Assembly: GCA_947174015.1 (NCBI GenBank)
Contig: CAMWHJ010000008.1
Location: 1-64,000, forward strand
Origin: an uncultured Lachnospiraceae bacterium
Lineage (GTDB): Bacteria; Bacillota; Clostridia; Lachnospirales; Lachnospiraceae
Reading direction: 5' to 3'
DNA length: 64,000 nt
In this document: positions 46,393 through 55,931 of the stretch, in pieces
How positions within the stretch are numbered: position 1 is the first letter of the stretch
Layout of the letters: every line of letters begins with the position of its first letter
Translations under genes and position numbers: made by a program
The notes under the pieces: generated by a model
Databases searched by the model: none
The model's input: the letters and a program-made list of their open reading frames with translations, nothing else
Told to the model about the DNA's origin: nothing

Positions 46393-47310
46393 TTACTGTT
46401 CTATCAATTTAGATACTTTTTTGGTATCTACTTTGATGGTAATTGCCTGCTTGTGATTCACGATTTTTACTGTCCTGCGATTACCGCCAAATTCCCCGTC
46501 CAAAGTCCATGGGATTTCTTCCATTGACTCAAACTCTATCTCACTGGCTTTAAAGTCATACATATACTTGCTGTCAAACTCCTGAATTAAGAGGGAAGCA
46601 ATAATATTCTGCAATTCAATGGCATTTTTGGGGTTTTTAATCAGTGTTACCTCAAACAATCCATCATCCAATACCACATCCGCATTGGTATTGTTTTTGA
46701 ACCCACCCACCGAGATTGAGTTGGTTACCATCCCATAGATAAAGTCATCTTCGATTTCTTCACCGTTGGCTCGTACTTTCATGTGATAGGAACGGATGGT
46801 GTGGAGCTTTTTCATGCCCTCCAACAAATAGGCAGCATGCCCTAACACATTTTTGATTTCCTGAGGTGTGGCATAGGATACCTCTGTAAAGGCACCAAAG
46901 GCTGCAATATAGACAAATATGGACTCTCCCAGTGTTCCCATATCACAGCGGCAATATTCCTCACCCACTGCAATTTCTGCCGCTGCCCGCATTCTTTTGG
47001 GCAGACCTAAGCTGTTGGCATAGTCATTGGTGGAGCCAGCCGGAATATAGCCAATAGGAATATCCCTTTGGGTCTGAAAAATGCCCGTTACCACCTCATC
47101 CAAAGTTCCGTCACCGCCACTGCACACCACCAAATCAAAATCTTTGCCTCTCTCCCTTGCCACTGCGGTGGCATCCCCACATTTGAGGGTGGGCAATACA
47201 GTAATCTCATAGCCCTTTTTCGCAAAGGTATCTAAAATATCTGCCAGTGCATTGCGGATTCTACCCTTTCCCGCATGGGCATTGTAGATAAATAATAATT
47301 TTTTCTTCAC
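46393..47310 (-). CDS. Diacylglycerol/lipid kinase family protein (YegS/BmrU type)
   Basis: The 305-aa protein contains IYNAHAGKGRIRNALADIL, the nucleotide-binding VVCSGGDGTLDEVVTGIF and YIPAGSTNDYANSLGLP, signatures of the DAGK catalytic domain. It probably phosphorylates a membrane lipid such as diacylglycerol. Translation is set at GTG 47310 behind AAGGAGAG; a 21-codon upstream extension lacks a site. Confidence 0.9.
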   Translation of the reverse strand: MKKKLLFIYNAHAGKGRIRNALADILDTFAKKGYEITVLPTLKCGDATAVARERGKDFDLVVCSGGDGTLDEVVTGIFQTQRDIPIGYIPAGSTNDYANSLGLPKRMRAAAEIAVGEEYCRCDMGTLGESIFVYIAAFGAFTEVSYATPQEIKNVLGHAAYLLEGMKKLHTIRSYHMKVRANGEEIEDDFIYGMVTNSISVGGFKNNTNADVVLDDGLFEVTLIKNPKNAIELQNIIASLLIQEFDSKYMYDFKASEIEFESMEEIPWTLDGEFGGNRRTVKIVNHKQAITIKVDTKKVSKLIEQ

Positions 47311-47412
47311 AAAAAAGCCTCTCCTTCTACACATATTATGCTCCATTGTACTACCAAACCCAGACACTGGCAAGAAAAAAATGGAGACTTATGCCTCCAT
47401 TTCATTTATCAC

Positions 47413-47440
47413 GTAACAGTTCAGATACCTGAACTGTTAC
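47413..47440. repeat. Perfect 28-bp palindrome of repeat-end sequence
   Basis: GTAACAGTTCAG-ATAC-CTGAACTGTTAC equals the two terminal inverted repeats of the 133-bp element joined directly. It lies between the CarD gene and the lipid kinase and could act as a stop or processing hairpin, but no T-run follows on either strand. Confidence 0.7.
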
Positions 47441-47465
47441 TTTATCACCGCAACTGTTTTTTCCT

Positions 47466-47972
47466 TTACCGTTGCCTGCAATCTTCTACTTCCTTTTCCA
47501 CAAATGCTTTGGCTTCCTCTTTGGTCATGGAAAGTACCACTGCCATCTCTCCATATAGATTATCCTCCGCAATCCTGTAATATTTTTCATCAGAATAGGT
47601 CATTTTCTTGCCTTCTTTAATTCTGGCATCCCTTCTCTGATAAATTGTCTTAATGATCTTCACCAAATCCCTTGCGTCACAGCTGCGAATTGCCTTTTTA
47701 TAAGTTTCTTCCCGCTTCTTCTCATCCTTCACACCCAATGTTTCGATATTTTTTATATCATGAATTAAATCCATAATCTCTTCTTTCGTCATAACCGGGC
47801 GCATCACTATTTTCTCATTGTCTATCGGTGTGTAGACAGAGCTGCCTTTTACATAATAAGGTACCAATGTGTAGTAAGTCTTCCCCTTTTCGCCTGTACT
47901 CAGTGCCCCCACATTTGTAACTTTGCATGCGCCATTGCTGCCATGAATAATGTTATCTCCTACCTTAAACAT
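47466..47972 (-). CDS. CarD-family transcriptional regulator
   Basis: The 168-aa protein has an N-terminal CarD/TRCF RNA polymerase-interaction domain (MFKVGDNIIHGSNGACKVTN, YTPIDNEKIVMRPVMTKEE) and a helical C-terminal domain (DARDLVKIIKTIYQRRDARI). CarD binds the beta subunit and stabilises open complexes, often at rRNA promoters. AGGGAG precedes the ATG. Confidence 0.9.
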   Translation of the reverse strand: MFKVGDNIIHGSNGACKVTNVGALSTGEKGKTYYTLVPYYVKGSSVYTPIDNEKIVMRPVMTKEEIMDLIHDIKNIETLGVKDEKKREETYKKAIRSCDARDLVKIIKTIYQRRDARIKEGKKMTYSDEKYYRIAEDNLYGEMAVVLSMTKEEAKAFVEKEVEDCRQR

Positions 47973-48200
47973 TTAAAACGCTCCCTTTCTTTTCACAAAG
48001 CGAAACAATTGCTACTATTCACACGCAAAATTGTCACTGTACACAGGGAACCCGCCCACAGTGACCAACAATTTACGGTTCTATATTTATTTTATCACTT
48101 TATTTTAATAAATGTAAGAAAAAATTTATACATTTTAATTATTTTGTTAAAAATGGCAAATTTTCGAGGGGAAGCCTTTGTATAGATTAACTAAAATACA

Positions 48201-48243
48201 CCAACAATAGAAAGCACGCCCCGCAAACTTTCTATTGTCACGA
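48201..48243. repeat. Terminator-linked hairpin element, copy 3
   Basis: Same 11-bp ACAATAGAAAG/CTTTCTATTGT stem with loop CACGCCCCGCAAA; the tail differs slightly (CACGAA). It abuts the terminator at 48246. Confidence 0.85.
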
Positions 48244-48245
48244 AA

Positions 48246-48274
48246 AAAAGACAGACAAAATCGTCTGTCTTTTT
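48246..48274. terminator. Terminator of the murB-rapZ-whiA-HPr operon
   Basis: AAAAGACAGAC pairs with GTCTGTCTTTT, with A-run and T-run on either side. It follows the HPr-like gene on the minus strand after repeat copy 5. Confidence 0.85.
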
Positions 48275-48317
48275 AACTGCACAGCCTTGCCAAACTATGG
48301 CTGTTTTTTCTTCTTCC

Positions 48318-48450
48318 GTAACTATTCAGTACCTTCATAGTTACGAGCAAAGAACCATGCAAAATTGCCTACGGCAATGGTTCTTTGCCTGTTATATCCA
48401 CTTTTTCTTACGGTCTGTGCAGTAAATGCACAGACCTACTGAATAGTTAC
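48318..48450. repeat. Intergenic three-hairpin repeat, copy 5
   Basis: Full 133-bp copy; the right end reads GAATAGTTAC instead of GAACAGTTAC. It begins directly after the HPr-like stop codon and lies inside the operon's 3' untranslated region, ahead of the terminator. Confidence 0.92.
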
Positions 48451-48458
48451 CTTCTTCC

Positions 48459-48713
48459 TTAGTTGGCAGTTAAATATTCTTCAACTCCCGCAACTGCTTC
48501 CTCTTCATCTACTCCATCCGCAGACACTAAGATTTCTTCTCCGGTCTTCAGCACCAATGACATCATTCCCATAATACTCTTAGCATTCACTCTTTTATCG
48601 CCACTTTGAACATATACCTGACTCTCAAACTTTGTGGCAACCTGCACCAGCATTGCAATCGGTCTTGCATCTGTGCCTTCTGCTATTTGAATTTTCACTG
48701 ACTTCTTTTTCAT
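48459..48713 (-). CDS. HPr-like (Crh-like) protein with Asp15 and Ser46
   Basis: The 84-aa protein MKKKSVKIQIAEGTDARPIA has Asp15 where HPr has the phospho-accepting His15, while the regulatory Ser46 region VNAKSIMGMM is intact. This is the Crh pattern: no PTS phosphotransfer but possible HPr-kinase-dependent Ser46 phosphorylation and CcpA co-repression. Bacillus crh also follows whiA (yvcL) and rapZ (yvcJ), as here. Start at 48713 is set by GGAAAGGATGG; the longer open frame overlaps whiA. The name crh is not assigned because function cannot be verified. Confidence 0.88.
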   Translation of the reverse strand: MKKKSVKIQIAEGTDARPIAMLVQVATKFESQVYVQSGDKRVNAKSIMGMMSLVLKTGEEILVSADGVDEEEAVAGVEEYLTAN

Positions 48714-48741
48714 AACTTGTACCCATCCTTTCCTTTCCCGT

Positions 48742-49698
48742 TTAATCTTCCCTTTTTCCTCTAAGCTCTTCTGCCATAACACTAAGCTTACGGAGTCTGT
48801 GATTGACACCTGATTTTCCTACAGGTTTCGAAAGATATGCACCCAGCTCTTTTAAGGGTGCCTCCGGATTCTCCAGCCTTACTCTGGCAATTTCCTCCAG
48901 ATTTTCCGGTAAACTGTCCAACCCTACTGTTTCTTCTAAATACTTAATGTCCTCAATCTGCTTCACTGCCGCAGATACAGTCTTGTTGATGTTTGCAGTC
49001 TCGCAATTCACTTGGCGGTTCACAGAATTTCTCATTTCTTTTAAAATACGAACATTCTCTAATTCCATTAATGCCTTGGGAGCATCCATTACATTTAAGA
49101 TATCTACTATCTGAGAACCCTCTTTGATATACACAACAAAATATTTTTTACGCATTACAATTTTCGCATCAATAGCAAAACTATGGATTACATCTCTTAT
49201 CTGTTCCGCCTTCTCTATACTGGTGCACACAATCTCATAATGATAAAACTTTTCTGGTGCACTGATGGAACCTGCTGCTAAAAAAGCACCTCGAATGAAT
49301 GCACGCTTACAGCAGGCATTAGATAAAATCAAATTGCTGACACAAGCATGATTCTCAGGAAACTTCCCCGACTCATCCATAAGCTTCACAGCCTTCAATA
49401 CTTTTACCACGTCTTCCTGATGATGTATGGTTATCACATAAGAATGGTTTTTTTTCAAATATGTGTTTCGCCGAATTGCAACACTAGTATCTATATTAAA
49501 TGTTTTTTTCAATAATGTAAAGTATTTTCTTGCAACTGACACATTCTCCGTATGAATTTTTAGCAAAATTCCCGTTTCCTTCTGGTAATTCAGCCTTCCA
49601 CACATGCTGATAATGGCAGCAATCTCCGCAATCTGACAGTGTCTTGCCTGCGAAAACTGTTTCGATAATTCGTCTTTTACCTGACTTGAAAAAGACAT
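48742..49698 (-). CDS. whiA: WhiA-type DNA-binding protein
   Basis: The 318-aa protein has the LAGLIDADG-like N-terminal fold (MSFSSQVKDELSKQFSQARH, KRAFIRGAFLAAGSISAPEK) and a C-terminal HTH (LGAYLSKPVGKSGVNHRLRK). WhiA affects cell division and sporulation-related genes in Gram-positives. Conserved order with rapZ. Confidence 0.94.
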   Translation of the reverse strand: MSFSSQVKDELSKQFSQARHCQIAEIAAIISMCGRLNYQKETGILLKIHTENVSVARKYFTLLKKTFNIDTSVAIRRNTYLKKNHSYVITIHHQEDVVKVLKAVKLMDESGKFPENHACVSNLILSNACCKRAFIRGAFLAAGSISAPEKFYHYEIVCTSIEKAEQIRDVIHSFAIDAKIVMRKKYFVVYIKEGSQIVDILNVMDAPKALMELENVRILKEMRNSVNRQVNCETANINKTVSAAVKQIEDIKYLEETVGLDSLPENLEEIARVRLENPEAPLKELGAYLSKPVGKSGVNHRLRKLSVMAEELRGKRED

Positions 49699-49795
49699 AT
49701 ACTCACCTCATCTATAAAGACCTACCTGAACTGTTACAAACAGTTACTTTGTATCATAATATTTGGCAGTAAATACTTGCCATCTCTCTAAATAG

Positions 49796-50674
49796 TTATT
49801 GCTTATTTTTCATTGCATCTTTTTGAATATCCCTATGTTCCACCTTAACCCCATAGTCCTTATGTGTATTCAGCTGCTCATACAGCTTATTTGCCAAGGT
49901 AACAGAACGGTGCTTGCCACCGGTACAGCCAATGGCAATCACCAACTGATTCTTTCCCTCCAAAATATAATTGGGAAGTAAAAAAGTTATCAGATCTACC
50001 AGTTTTTTCAAAAACTCATGGGTTATGTCAAAACTCATGACATAATCCTGAATTTCCTTATCATTTCCCGTCTTGGGTTTTAATTCTTCTATATAATAAG
50101 GGTTAGGAAGAAATCTCACATCAAAAACTAAATCTGCATCATGGGGAATTCCATACTTAAACCCAAAGGACAGCACGGTAATAAACAGATTGTTGTAATC
50201 CTGATTATTCACAAAAATCTTTTCCAGCTCCCCTTTTAACTCTCTGGTAAGCATGGTGCTGGTGTCCAGAATATAATCTGCATGAGCCCGCAGAAAAGCT
50301 GTCATGGCACGTTCCTTTTCAATCCCTTTGTCAACTCTGCCTGCCCCTGATAAAGGGTGGCTTCTTCTGGTTTCCTTATAGCGCTTCACCAAAACCTCAT
50401 TGTTGGCATCCAGATACAGAATCTCATATTTACAGTTTTTTACCAGCATTTCCTCTAAAACAGATTCCAATTCTTTTAGTCCCGTACCACTTCGAATGTC
50501 CACCCCCAGTGCAAATTTGTCCAGCTCCTTACCGGGATCAGCCGCAAGCTCTGCAAACTTTCCTATCAAAGGAATGGGCAGATTATCCACACAGAAATAT
50601 CCCACATCCTCCAGCATTTTCAGTGCCGTACTTTTCCCGGCTCCCGACATACCTGTTACTATCACAAATCGCAT
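49796..50674 (-). CDS. rapZ: RapZ-type nucleotide-binding protein (YvcJ)
   Basis: The 292-aa protein MRFVIVTGMSGAGKSTALKM has the Walker A loop at residues 8-16 and the C-terminal GCTGGKHRSVTLANKLYEQL of RapZ. In Bacillus YvcJ hydrolyses GTP and influences competence. Start at 50674 follows AAAAGGAG; six more upstream codons overlap murB. yvcK, usually between rapZ and whiA, is absent here. Confidence 0.94.
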   Translation of the reverse strand: MRFVIVTGMSGAGKSTALKMLEDVGYFCVDNLPIPLIGKFAELAADPGKELDKFALGVDIRSGTGLKELESVLEEMLVKNCKYEILYLDANNEVLVKRYKETRRSHPLSGAGRVDKGIEKERAMTAFLRAHADYILDTSTMLTRELKGELEKIFVNNQDYNNLFITVLSFGFKYGIPHDADLVFDVRFLPNPYYIEELKPKTGNDKEIQDYVMSFDITHEFLKKLVDLITFLLPNYILEGKNQLVIAIGCTGGKHRSVTLANKLYEQLNTHKDYGVKVEHRDIQKDAMKNKQ

Positions 50675-50688
50675 ACTGTCACTCCTTT

Positions 50689-51597
50689 TCAAAAGCCTAT
50701 CATCTTCACTTCTGGTTCTAAGGTAACTCCATATGTCTCCTGCACCCTTGTCTGAACCTGTTGTATCAGCTTCTGCATATCCTCAGCGGTGGCCTTACCC
50801 CTGTTAATCAAAAAGCCACAGTGCTTTTCCGATACCTGTGCATCTCCCACCTGAAAACCTCTCAGTCCAGCATCCATAATCAGCTTGCCGGCAAAATAGC
50901 CTTTTGGTCTCTTAAAGGTGCTGCCTGCACTGGGATATTCTAAGGGCTGCTTTTCCATTCTTGCTTTCATATTTTTCTCACATGCAGCTTTGATTTCCTC
51001 TGCATTGCCCGGTTCTAAACAAAATTCCGCTTCCAGCACTACATACTGCTCTCTGGCGATTCTGCTGCTTCGATAGCCCAATTCCAGTTCTCCTCTCGTT
51101 AAAGTCAACAGCTTCCCCTCCTTGGTAAGTACTGTTGCACTGACAATCACATCCTTAATCTCTCCGCCGTAAGCCCCGGCATTCATGGCGATGGCTCCCC
51201 CTACCGTACCGGGAATTCCCACTGCAAATTCCATTCCGGTATAGCCCTGCCTCGCTGCTAAATTTGCTGCTTTTGTCAGCATGGTGCCAGCCTGCACCAC
51301 CAGCCTGCCCTCCTGAAAATTCATATCTGAAAGACCATTTCCTATCTGTAATATAACACCCGATACACCCTCATCGCTTACCAAAATATTACTTCCGTTT
51401 CCTATCACATAAAAAGGAATCTGTTGTTCTCGACACAATTTAAGGGTGCCCTCCACACCCTCTGTTGTTCTTGGTGCCACAAAATACTCTGCCGCCCCAC
51501 CAATGCGAAAGGTGGTATGACTGCTCATATTTTCATTTAATTTTACACATTCTTCCCCAGCCGCTTCACACAACTGGTCATATATATTATTTTCCAC
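50689..51597 (-). CDS. murB: UDP-N-acetylenolpyruvoylglucosamine reductase
   Basis: The 302-aa protein has FAD-binding features FYVIGNGSNILVSDEGVSGV and GIPGTVGGAIAMNAGAYGGE, and the C-terminal YPSAGSTFKRPKGYFAGKLI of the type II (short) MurB. It reduces UDP-GlcNAc-enolpyruvate to UDP-MurNAc. First gene of the operon with rapZ, whiA and the HPr-like gene. Confidence 0.96.
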   Translation of the reverse strand: MENNIYDQLCEAAGEECVKLNENMSSHTTFRIGGAAEYFVAPRTTEGVEGTLKLCREQQIPFYVIGNGSNILVSDEGVSGVILQIGNGLSDMNFQEGRLVVQAGTMLTKAANLAARQGYTGMEFAVGIPGTVGGAIAMNAGAYGGEIKDVIVSATVLTKEGKLLTLTRGELELGYRSSRIAREQYVVLEAEFCLEPGNAEEIKAACEKNMKARMEKQPLEYPSAGSTFKRPKGYFAGKLIMDAGLRGFQVGDAQVSEKHCGFLINRGKATAEDMQKLIQQVQTRVQETYGVTLEPEVKMIGF

Positions 51598-51730
51598 TGC
51601 ATTACCTCTTTATATTTCCTTAATTCCGGTTTTTATCTCTAAAATCATAAAACGTAGCGGTACAGTAAGACATAGTCCTGTACCAAACAGTTACCATAAT
51701 ACAATATATGTTCCTTTCAGTCAAGGGAAA

Positions 51731-51760
51731 ACCCCCTTAAAGCATATGCTTTTAAGAGGG
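51731..51760 (-). terminator. Terminator after galE
   Basis: CCCTCTTAAAAGC/GCTTTAAGGGGG-type stem around ATAT, followed on the minus strand by TTTTCCC, about 25 nt after the galE stop. Confidence 0.8.
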
Positions 51761-51782
51761 TCACTATACCTTATGATTTCAC

Positions 51783-52799
51783 TTAATTTTCGTAGCCATT
51801 CGGATTGTTGGACTGCCATCTCCAAGAATCCTCACACATCTCTTTAATACCTCGTTCTGCCACCCAGCCAAGTTCTTCTTTTGCTTTAGCTGCATCTGCA
51901 TAGCAGGAAGCAATATCACCGGCTCTTCTCTCCTTGATTACATAAGGAATCTTCACACCAGTGGCTTCCTCAAAATTCTTTACAATATCCAATACACTGT
52001 AACCTACACCAGTTCCCAAATTGTAGATCTTAAGTCCTGCCTTTTCCTGAATTTTCTTCAGTGCCTTCACATGACCAATGGCTAAATCCACCACATGGAT
52101 ATAATCTCTCACTCCGGTGCCGTCCGGGGTATCATAATCATCTCCAAACACACCCAGCTGCGGCAGCTTTCCTACCGCAACCTGTGTGATATATGGCATT
52201 AAATTATTGGGAATACCGTTGGGATTCTCTCCTATCAAACCACTCTTATGGGCACCAATAGGATTAAAGTAACGGAGCAAAATCACATTCCATTCCTTAT
52301 CCGCAAATTGAATATCCGTCAAAATCTGCTCTAACATAGACTTTGTCCAGCCATATGGATTGGTACAGGTACCCTTGGGACATTCCTCTGTAATGGGAAT
52401 AACCTGAGGATTTCCGTATACGGTGGCAGAGGATGAAAAAATAATATTTTTCACCCCATGTTTCCTCATCACATCCGTCAGAGTTAAAGTACCGGAAATA
52501 TTGTTGTGATAGTATTCTAAAGGTTTCTGTACCGATTCTCCCACTGCTTTTAAACCTGCAAAGTGAATTACCCCATCCGGGTTTTCCTTTTCGAAAATAC
52601 GATCCAAAGCCTCTCTGTCTAAAATATCCTCTTTATAAAAATTCAGCTTTTTTCCTGTAATTTCTTCCACTCTCTCCAAGGACTTTTCGCTGGAATTGGA
52701 AAGGTTGTCCAATACCACCACCTCATGTCCTGCATTCAGCAGTTCCACACATGTATGACTGCCAATGAAACCGGCTCCCCCGGTTACTAAAATTCTCAT
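51783..52799 (-). CDS. galE: UDP-glucose 4-epimerase
   Basis: The 338-aa SDR protein has [20 protein letters not shown] (NAD-binding G-x-x-G-x-x-G), [19 protein letters not shown] and [16 protein letters not shown] (catalytic Tyr and Lys of Y-x-x-x-K). It interconverts UDP-glucose and UDP-galactose. Length standard; no other gal genes nearby. Confidence 0.95.
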   Translation of the reverse strand: MRILVTGGAGFIGSHTCVELLNAGHEVVVLDNLSNSSEKSLERVEEITGKKLNFYKEDILDREALDRIFEKENPDGVIHFAGLKAVGESVQKPLEYYHNNISGTLTLTDVMRKHGVKNIIFSSSATVYGNPQVIPITEECPKGTCTNPYGWTKSMLEQILTDIQFADKEWNVILLRYFNPIGAHKSGLIGENPNGIPNNLMPYITQVAVGKLPQLGVFGDDYDTPDGTGVRDYIHVVDLAIGHVKALKKIQEKAGLKIYNLGTGVGYSVLDIVKNFEEATGVKIPYVIKERRAGDIASCYADAAKAKEELGWVAERGIKEMCEDSWRWQSNNPNGYEN

Positions 52800-52842
52800 T
52801 AAATTTCCTCCTTTTTTACCATATGAGCGTTTTTAGGATTAC

Positions 52843-55716
52843 TTACATCCTAATTTTGTCCTTGATCGCTCTGTCTTCTTCCAACGGCCTCAGACTTGGG
52901 CTGGCAAGATAAAAGCCCTGCACAAAATCGGCTCCCTGTTTCTGCATGAAACGTAGTTCAGCTTCCGTCTCCACACCAACTGCCACAATCAAAATGTCAT
53001 ATTCTTTTAATCCATGTATCATCTGAATTACTTCCTGCTGCTTTTGTTCATTCTTATCAATACCACTGATAAATTCCTTGCCAATCTTCACAAACTGTGC
53101 CGTTTGAGATACCTCCTCCGGTGTAAATCCCATTCGCAGATTGTAGCCTTCCACAGACAATTTAGATCCGGCAAGAGCTGCCTGCTCCTTTTTCTTCGCC
53201 AGACACTCTCTGTCAATTCTGCCCCATCCCATCATGTCAGCCACAACGTTTTGCAAATCCTCTCTTCGATAGCTTGCCTTCAATTTATAGAAAGATTCCT
53301 CACTCATGGAAATTCCCGCAAATGAATTGATAAACAGGCGGGTTTTCATCTGCTTTTCCCGGAAAAAGTCATTGAGAGACTCTTCCCAGTACACCTCTTC
53401 TAATTCTTCCAGTCTGTCCTGCGCTCTGGCAATGCGGATCACATCCTTGGGTCTTTGCAGCGTATCTGTCTGAGGGCGCATCAGTGCTTCATAGCCATAA
53501 ATATCTCCAGTGAGGGCATCAACCACCGGCTGATAGGCTATCTTGAATTTCCGTTTGATAAGAATTTCGTTCAATTCCTCTTTCCCAGTGAGTAAGATGG
53601 CATCCCGCTCATAAAGTTCCTGGTCAAATTCCCGGATATTTCCTTTGTCAGAACGCTTTACATCATACATAGTAAAGTCTGCCTTCTTGATTAAATCAGC
53701 ATATTCCCTGCCATCCTTTGGATACCAGACAATTCCCGCAGATGCACGCACATTCATATCCACATTGCCGGGAAGATGGATCACAACCTTTTCCAGCATA
53801 TGATGAATCTGCTGGATGACCTCCCACAATTCGTCCTTATTTTTGCCGGATACATAGGCGAAAAATTCGTCTCCGGAACGTCTTGCCACCAAGCCATTGT
53901 GCTGCTCTAAATAAGCAAATACTTTACCTGCCTCTTTAATGTATACATCTCCGTATTCATGACCATAAGTGTCATTGATGGTTTTCAAATTATCCAAATC
54001 CCACATAATCATGGCACCCACCGGATATTTCTCACTCTCAATCCGCTTGGTTGCCTCTCTGGCAAATGCCTGTTTATTCAGCAGATGTGTCAGTTCATCA
54101 TAGTCTCTTTCGTATTCCAGCTTTAGTTTTTCCCGAATTTTATCAGTGACATCCATAACCACCACAATGAGTCTGCCGTTTGTCTCTCTAGTTTGAAAAG
54201 AAGTCCAGCCTGCATCCTTTTCACCAGAATATACCTTATAGATATTATTGTCGCAGAAAATCAAATCGCTGTCTACGGCACCCTCTTCAAAAACCACGGT
54301 ACCTCTTTTAAAGCGTTCCACCAGTTTACGAAATTCCCCAATGGAAATAACTTTATGATCCTCCTCCGGCTCCACGTCTCCCAATAGTTCGAACATTTTT
54401 GCAGTACAAAATACTTCTTTGGATACTTCATCAATCTCTGCCACACCCACTGGAATATCTGCAATCTTCAAAATCTGTGAGTTACGCAGTGCATAGCTTT
54501 CCACTTCCTTGCTAAAACGTTCTATGGCATAGGATAACCTGTCCACCTCATAGATATGTACCTTGGGAAGCTGTATGTTTTTTCTGGGATCCAATTCATT
54601 GAGATTGTTCACCAATGCTGTAATAGGTTTTGTCAATATTCTGCTTAGAAAGAACAGGGCAAATACACCAATAAAGCTGGCAATCAGGATCGCACTGATA
54701 ATCGCCTTCTTCATGCGGTTTACAGAGCCTAACAACTCATTTTCCTCCACAATGGCACATAGGAGCCACGCTTCCTGAGAAAATGCCGAGTTGTCTTTAT
54801 AAAAAGCTACCTTCTTTGTCAGCACATAAGGTATATGATTGGTACCCTCTGATGCCATACGATACAATCTGTCATCCTTAGCACTGTCCTTTACCAGCCA
54901 GATCCCATTTTGCTCCTTTAATTTTTCCTGAAAACTATCACCTTCCATCACAGCCTGTTCAATATAACTTTTTTCTGCATCCTGTACCCCCAGCAAATAG
55001 GTTCCCTGCACATCCGGATCTGCGAGAATGTCATACAGACACTCCTCTGACAACTCCATTCCCACCACTGCCCAGATGCTTCCATTCTCACTTAAGGCAG
55101 GTACACTGAAAGTAACTGCTGCCTGCGATGGCTGTTCCTGCAGATATGTGGTGTCTGCACAGGCATAGAAAAATTCATCTGATTCCTGATTCCGCTCTAT
55201 TGCCTGTACTATTTTCCCATATCCCGGACAAACCGACATATCCCCACCACTGCCTGCTTTCCATTGTGGTGACTTTGGTACTCCCGCCTGTTCCAAAAGA
55301 ACCTCCAAACCATAGGCAGCCTCTTTCTCCCCAGCCTCATTCTTTCTCACATAATAACAGGAACCATTATTATAGAAGATATAAGCCCCTCTTACTTCTT
55401 CTATCTCTGCAAGTTCATTGAGCCGTTCTGCCATTTGCAGACTAACTTCTTTGGTTGTCTTGCATTCTGCCAGCAGTTTTTCATAAATTTTCTCATTCGC
55501 CCAGCAACTCTCGAACTGTTCCTCCAAGTCTGTGACCTTACGGTTCAGGGACTGCTGAATCCGTTCTATCTCATTGTCCTTTAATTGACTGAATACTCCC
55601 CCATACCACACCATTCCCATGAATATCAATGCATAGAGGCAGACAATAAGAACCATGGGCAGAAACAGTCTGCGTGCCAAGGTATTCTTTTTCATTGTCT
55701 TGATTCTGTGCTTCAT
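52843..55716 (-). CDS. Membrane GGDEF-EAL protein with degenerate EAL
   Basis: The 957-aa protein has a membrane helix at about 15-37, a sensor region of some 290 residues outside the membrane, a second helix near 335-357, a HAMP-like linker and a PAS-like segment, then GGDEF (LLNKQAFAREATKRIESEKY; RRSGDEFFAYVSG, first Gly replaced by Ser) and an EAL-type domain (YQPVVDALTGDIYGYEALMR). In the latter the DDFG-type metal motif reads EGYNLRMG and the catalytic E-x-T/L-E region reads ADMMGWGRID, so phosphodiesterase activity is doubtful. It may be a cyclic-di-GMP synthase or sensor. GGGAGG precedes the ATG. Confidence 0.88.
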   Translation of the reverse strand: MKHRIKTMKKNTLARRLFLPMVLIVCLYALIFMGMVWYGGVFSQLKDNEIERIQQSLNRKVTDLEEQFESCWANEKIYEKLLAECKTTKEVSLQMAERLNELAEIEEVRGAYIFYNNGSCYYVRKNEAGEKEAAYGLEVLLEQAGVPKSPQWKAGSGGDMSVCPGYGKIVQAIERNQESDEFFYACADTTYLQEQPSQAAVTFSVPALSENGSIWAVVGMELSEECLYDILADPDVQGTYLLGVQDAEKSYIEQAVMEGDSFQEKLKEQNGIWLVKDSAKDDRLYRMASEGTNHIPYVLTKKVAFYKDNSAFSQEAWLLCAIVEENELLGSVNRMKKAIISAILIASFIGVFALFFLSRILTKPITALVNNLNELDPRKNIQLPKVHIYEVDRLSYAIERFSKEVESYALRNSQILKIADIPVGVAEIDEVSKEVFCTAKMFELLGDVEPEEDHKVISIGEFRKLVERFKRGTVVFEEGAVDSDLIFCDNNIYKVYSGEKDAGWTSFQTRETNGRLIVVVMDVTDKIREKLKLEYERDYDELTHLLNKQAFAREATKRIESEKYPVGAMIMWDLDNLKTINDTYGHEYGDVYIKEAGKVFAYLEQHNGLVARRSGDEFFAYVSGKNKDELWEVIQQIHHMLEKVVIHLPGNVDMNVRASAGIVWYPKDGREYADLIKKADFTMYDVKRSDKGNIREFDQELYERDAILLTGKEELNEILIKRKFKIAYQPVVDALTGDIYGYEALMRPQTDTLQRPKDVIRIARAQDRLEELEEVYWEESLNDFFREKQMKTRLFINSFAGISMSEESFYKLKASYRREDLQNVVADMMGWGRIDRECLAKKKEQAALAGSKLSVEGYNLRMGFTPEEVSQTAQFVKIGKEFISGIDKNEQKQQEVIQMIHGLKEYDILIVAVGVETEAELRFMQKQGADFVQGFYLASPSLRPLEEDRAIKDKIRM

Positions 55717-55842
55717 ATTTTCTCCCTCCCTGAAATGCCCAAAACCTCTCCAAAACTACTTAGAAACCATAAACATAATGCACCGTTCTGTACTATACCA
55801 TTACGCAGGTTCCAAATAATTACTAAACTTCATTGTAACACA

Positions 55843-55875
55843 AAAGAGCAAAATCCACAATGAATTTTGCTCTTT
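55843..55875 (-). terminator. Terminator after pyk
   Basis: AAAGAGCAAAAT pairs perfectly with ATTTTGCTCTTT (9-nt loop), about 57 nt downstream of pyk on the minus strand, followed by TTGTG. Confidence 0.85.
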
Positions 55876-55931
55876 CTCAAAAATTTTCTAATAATTCCTA
55901 ATAAAAACTTAATAATACTTTAATTTTTGAC

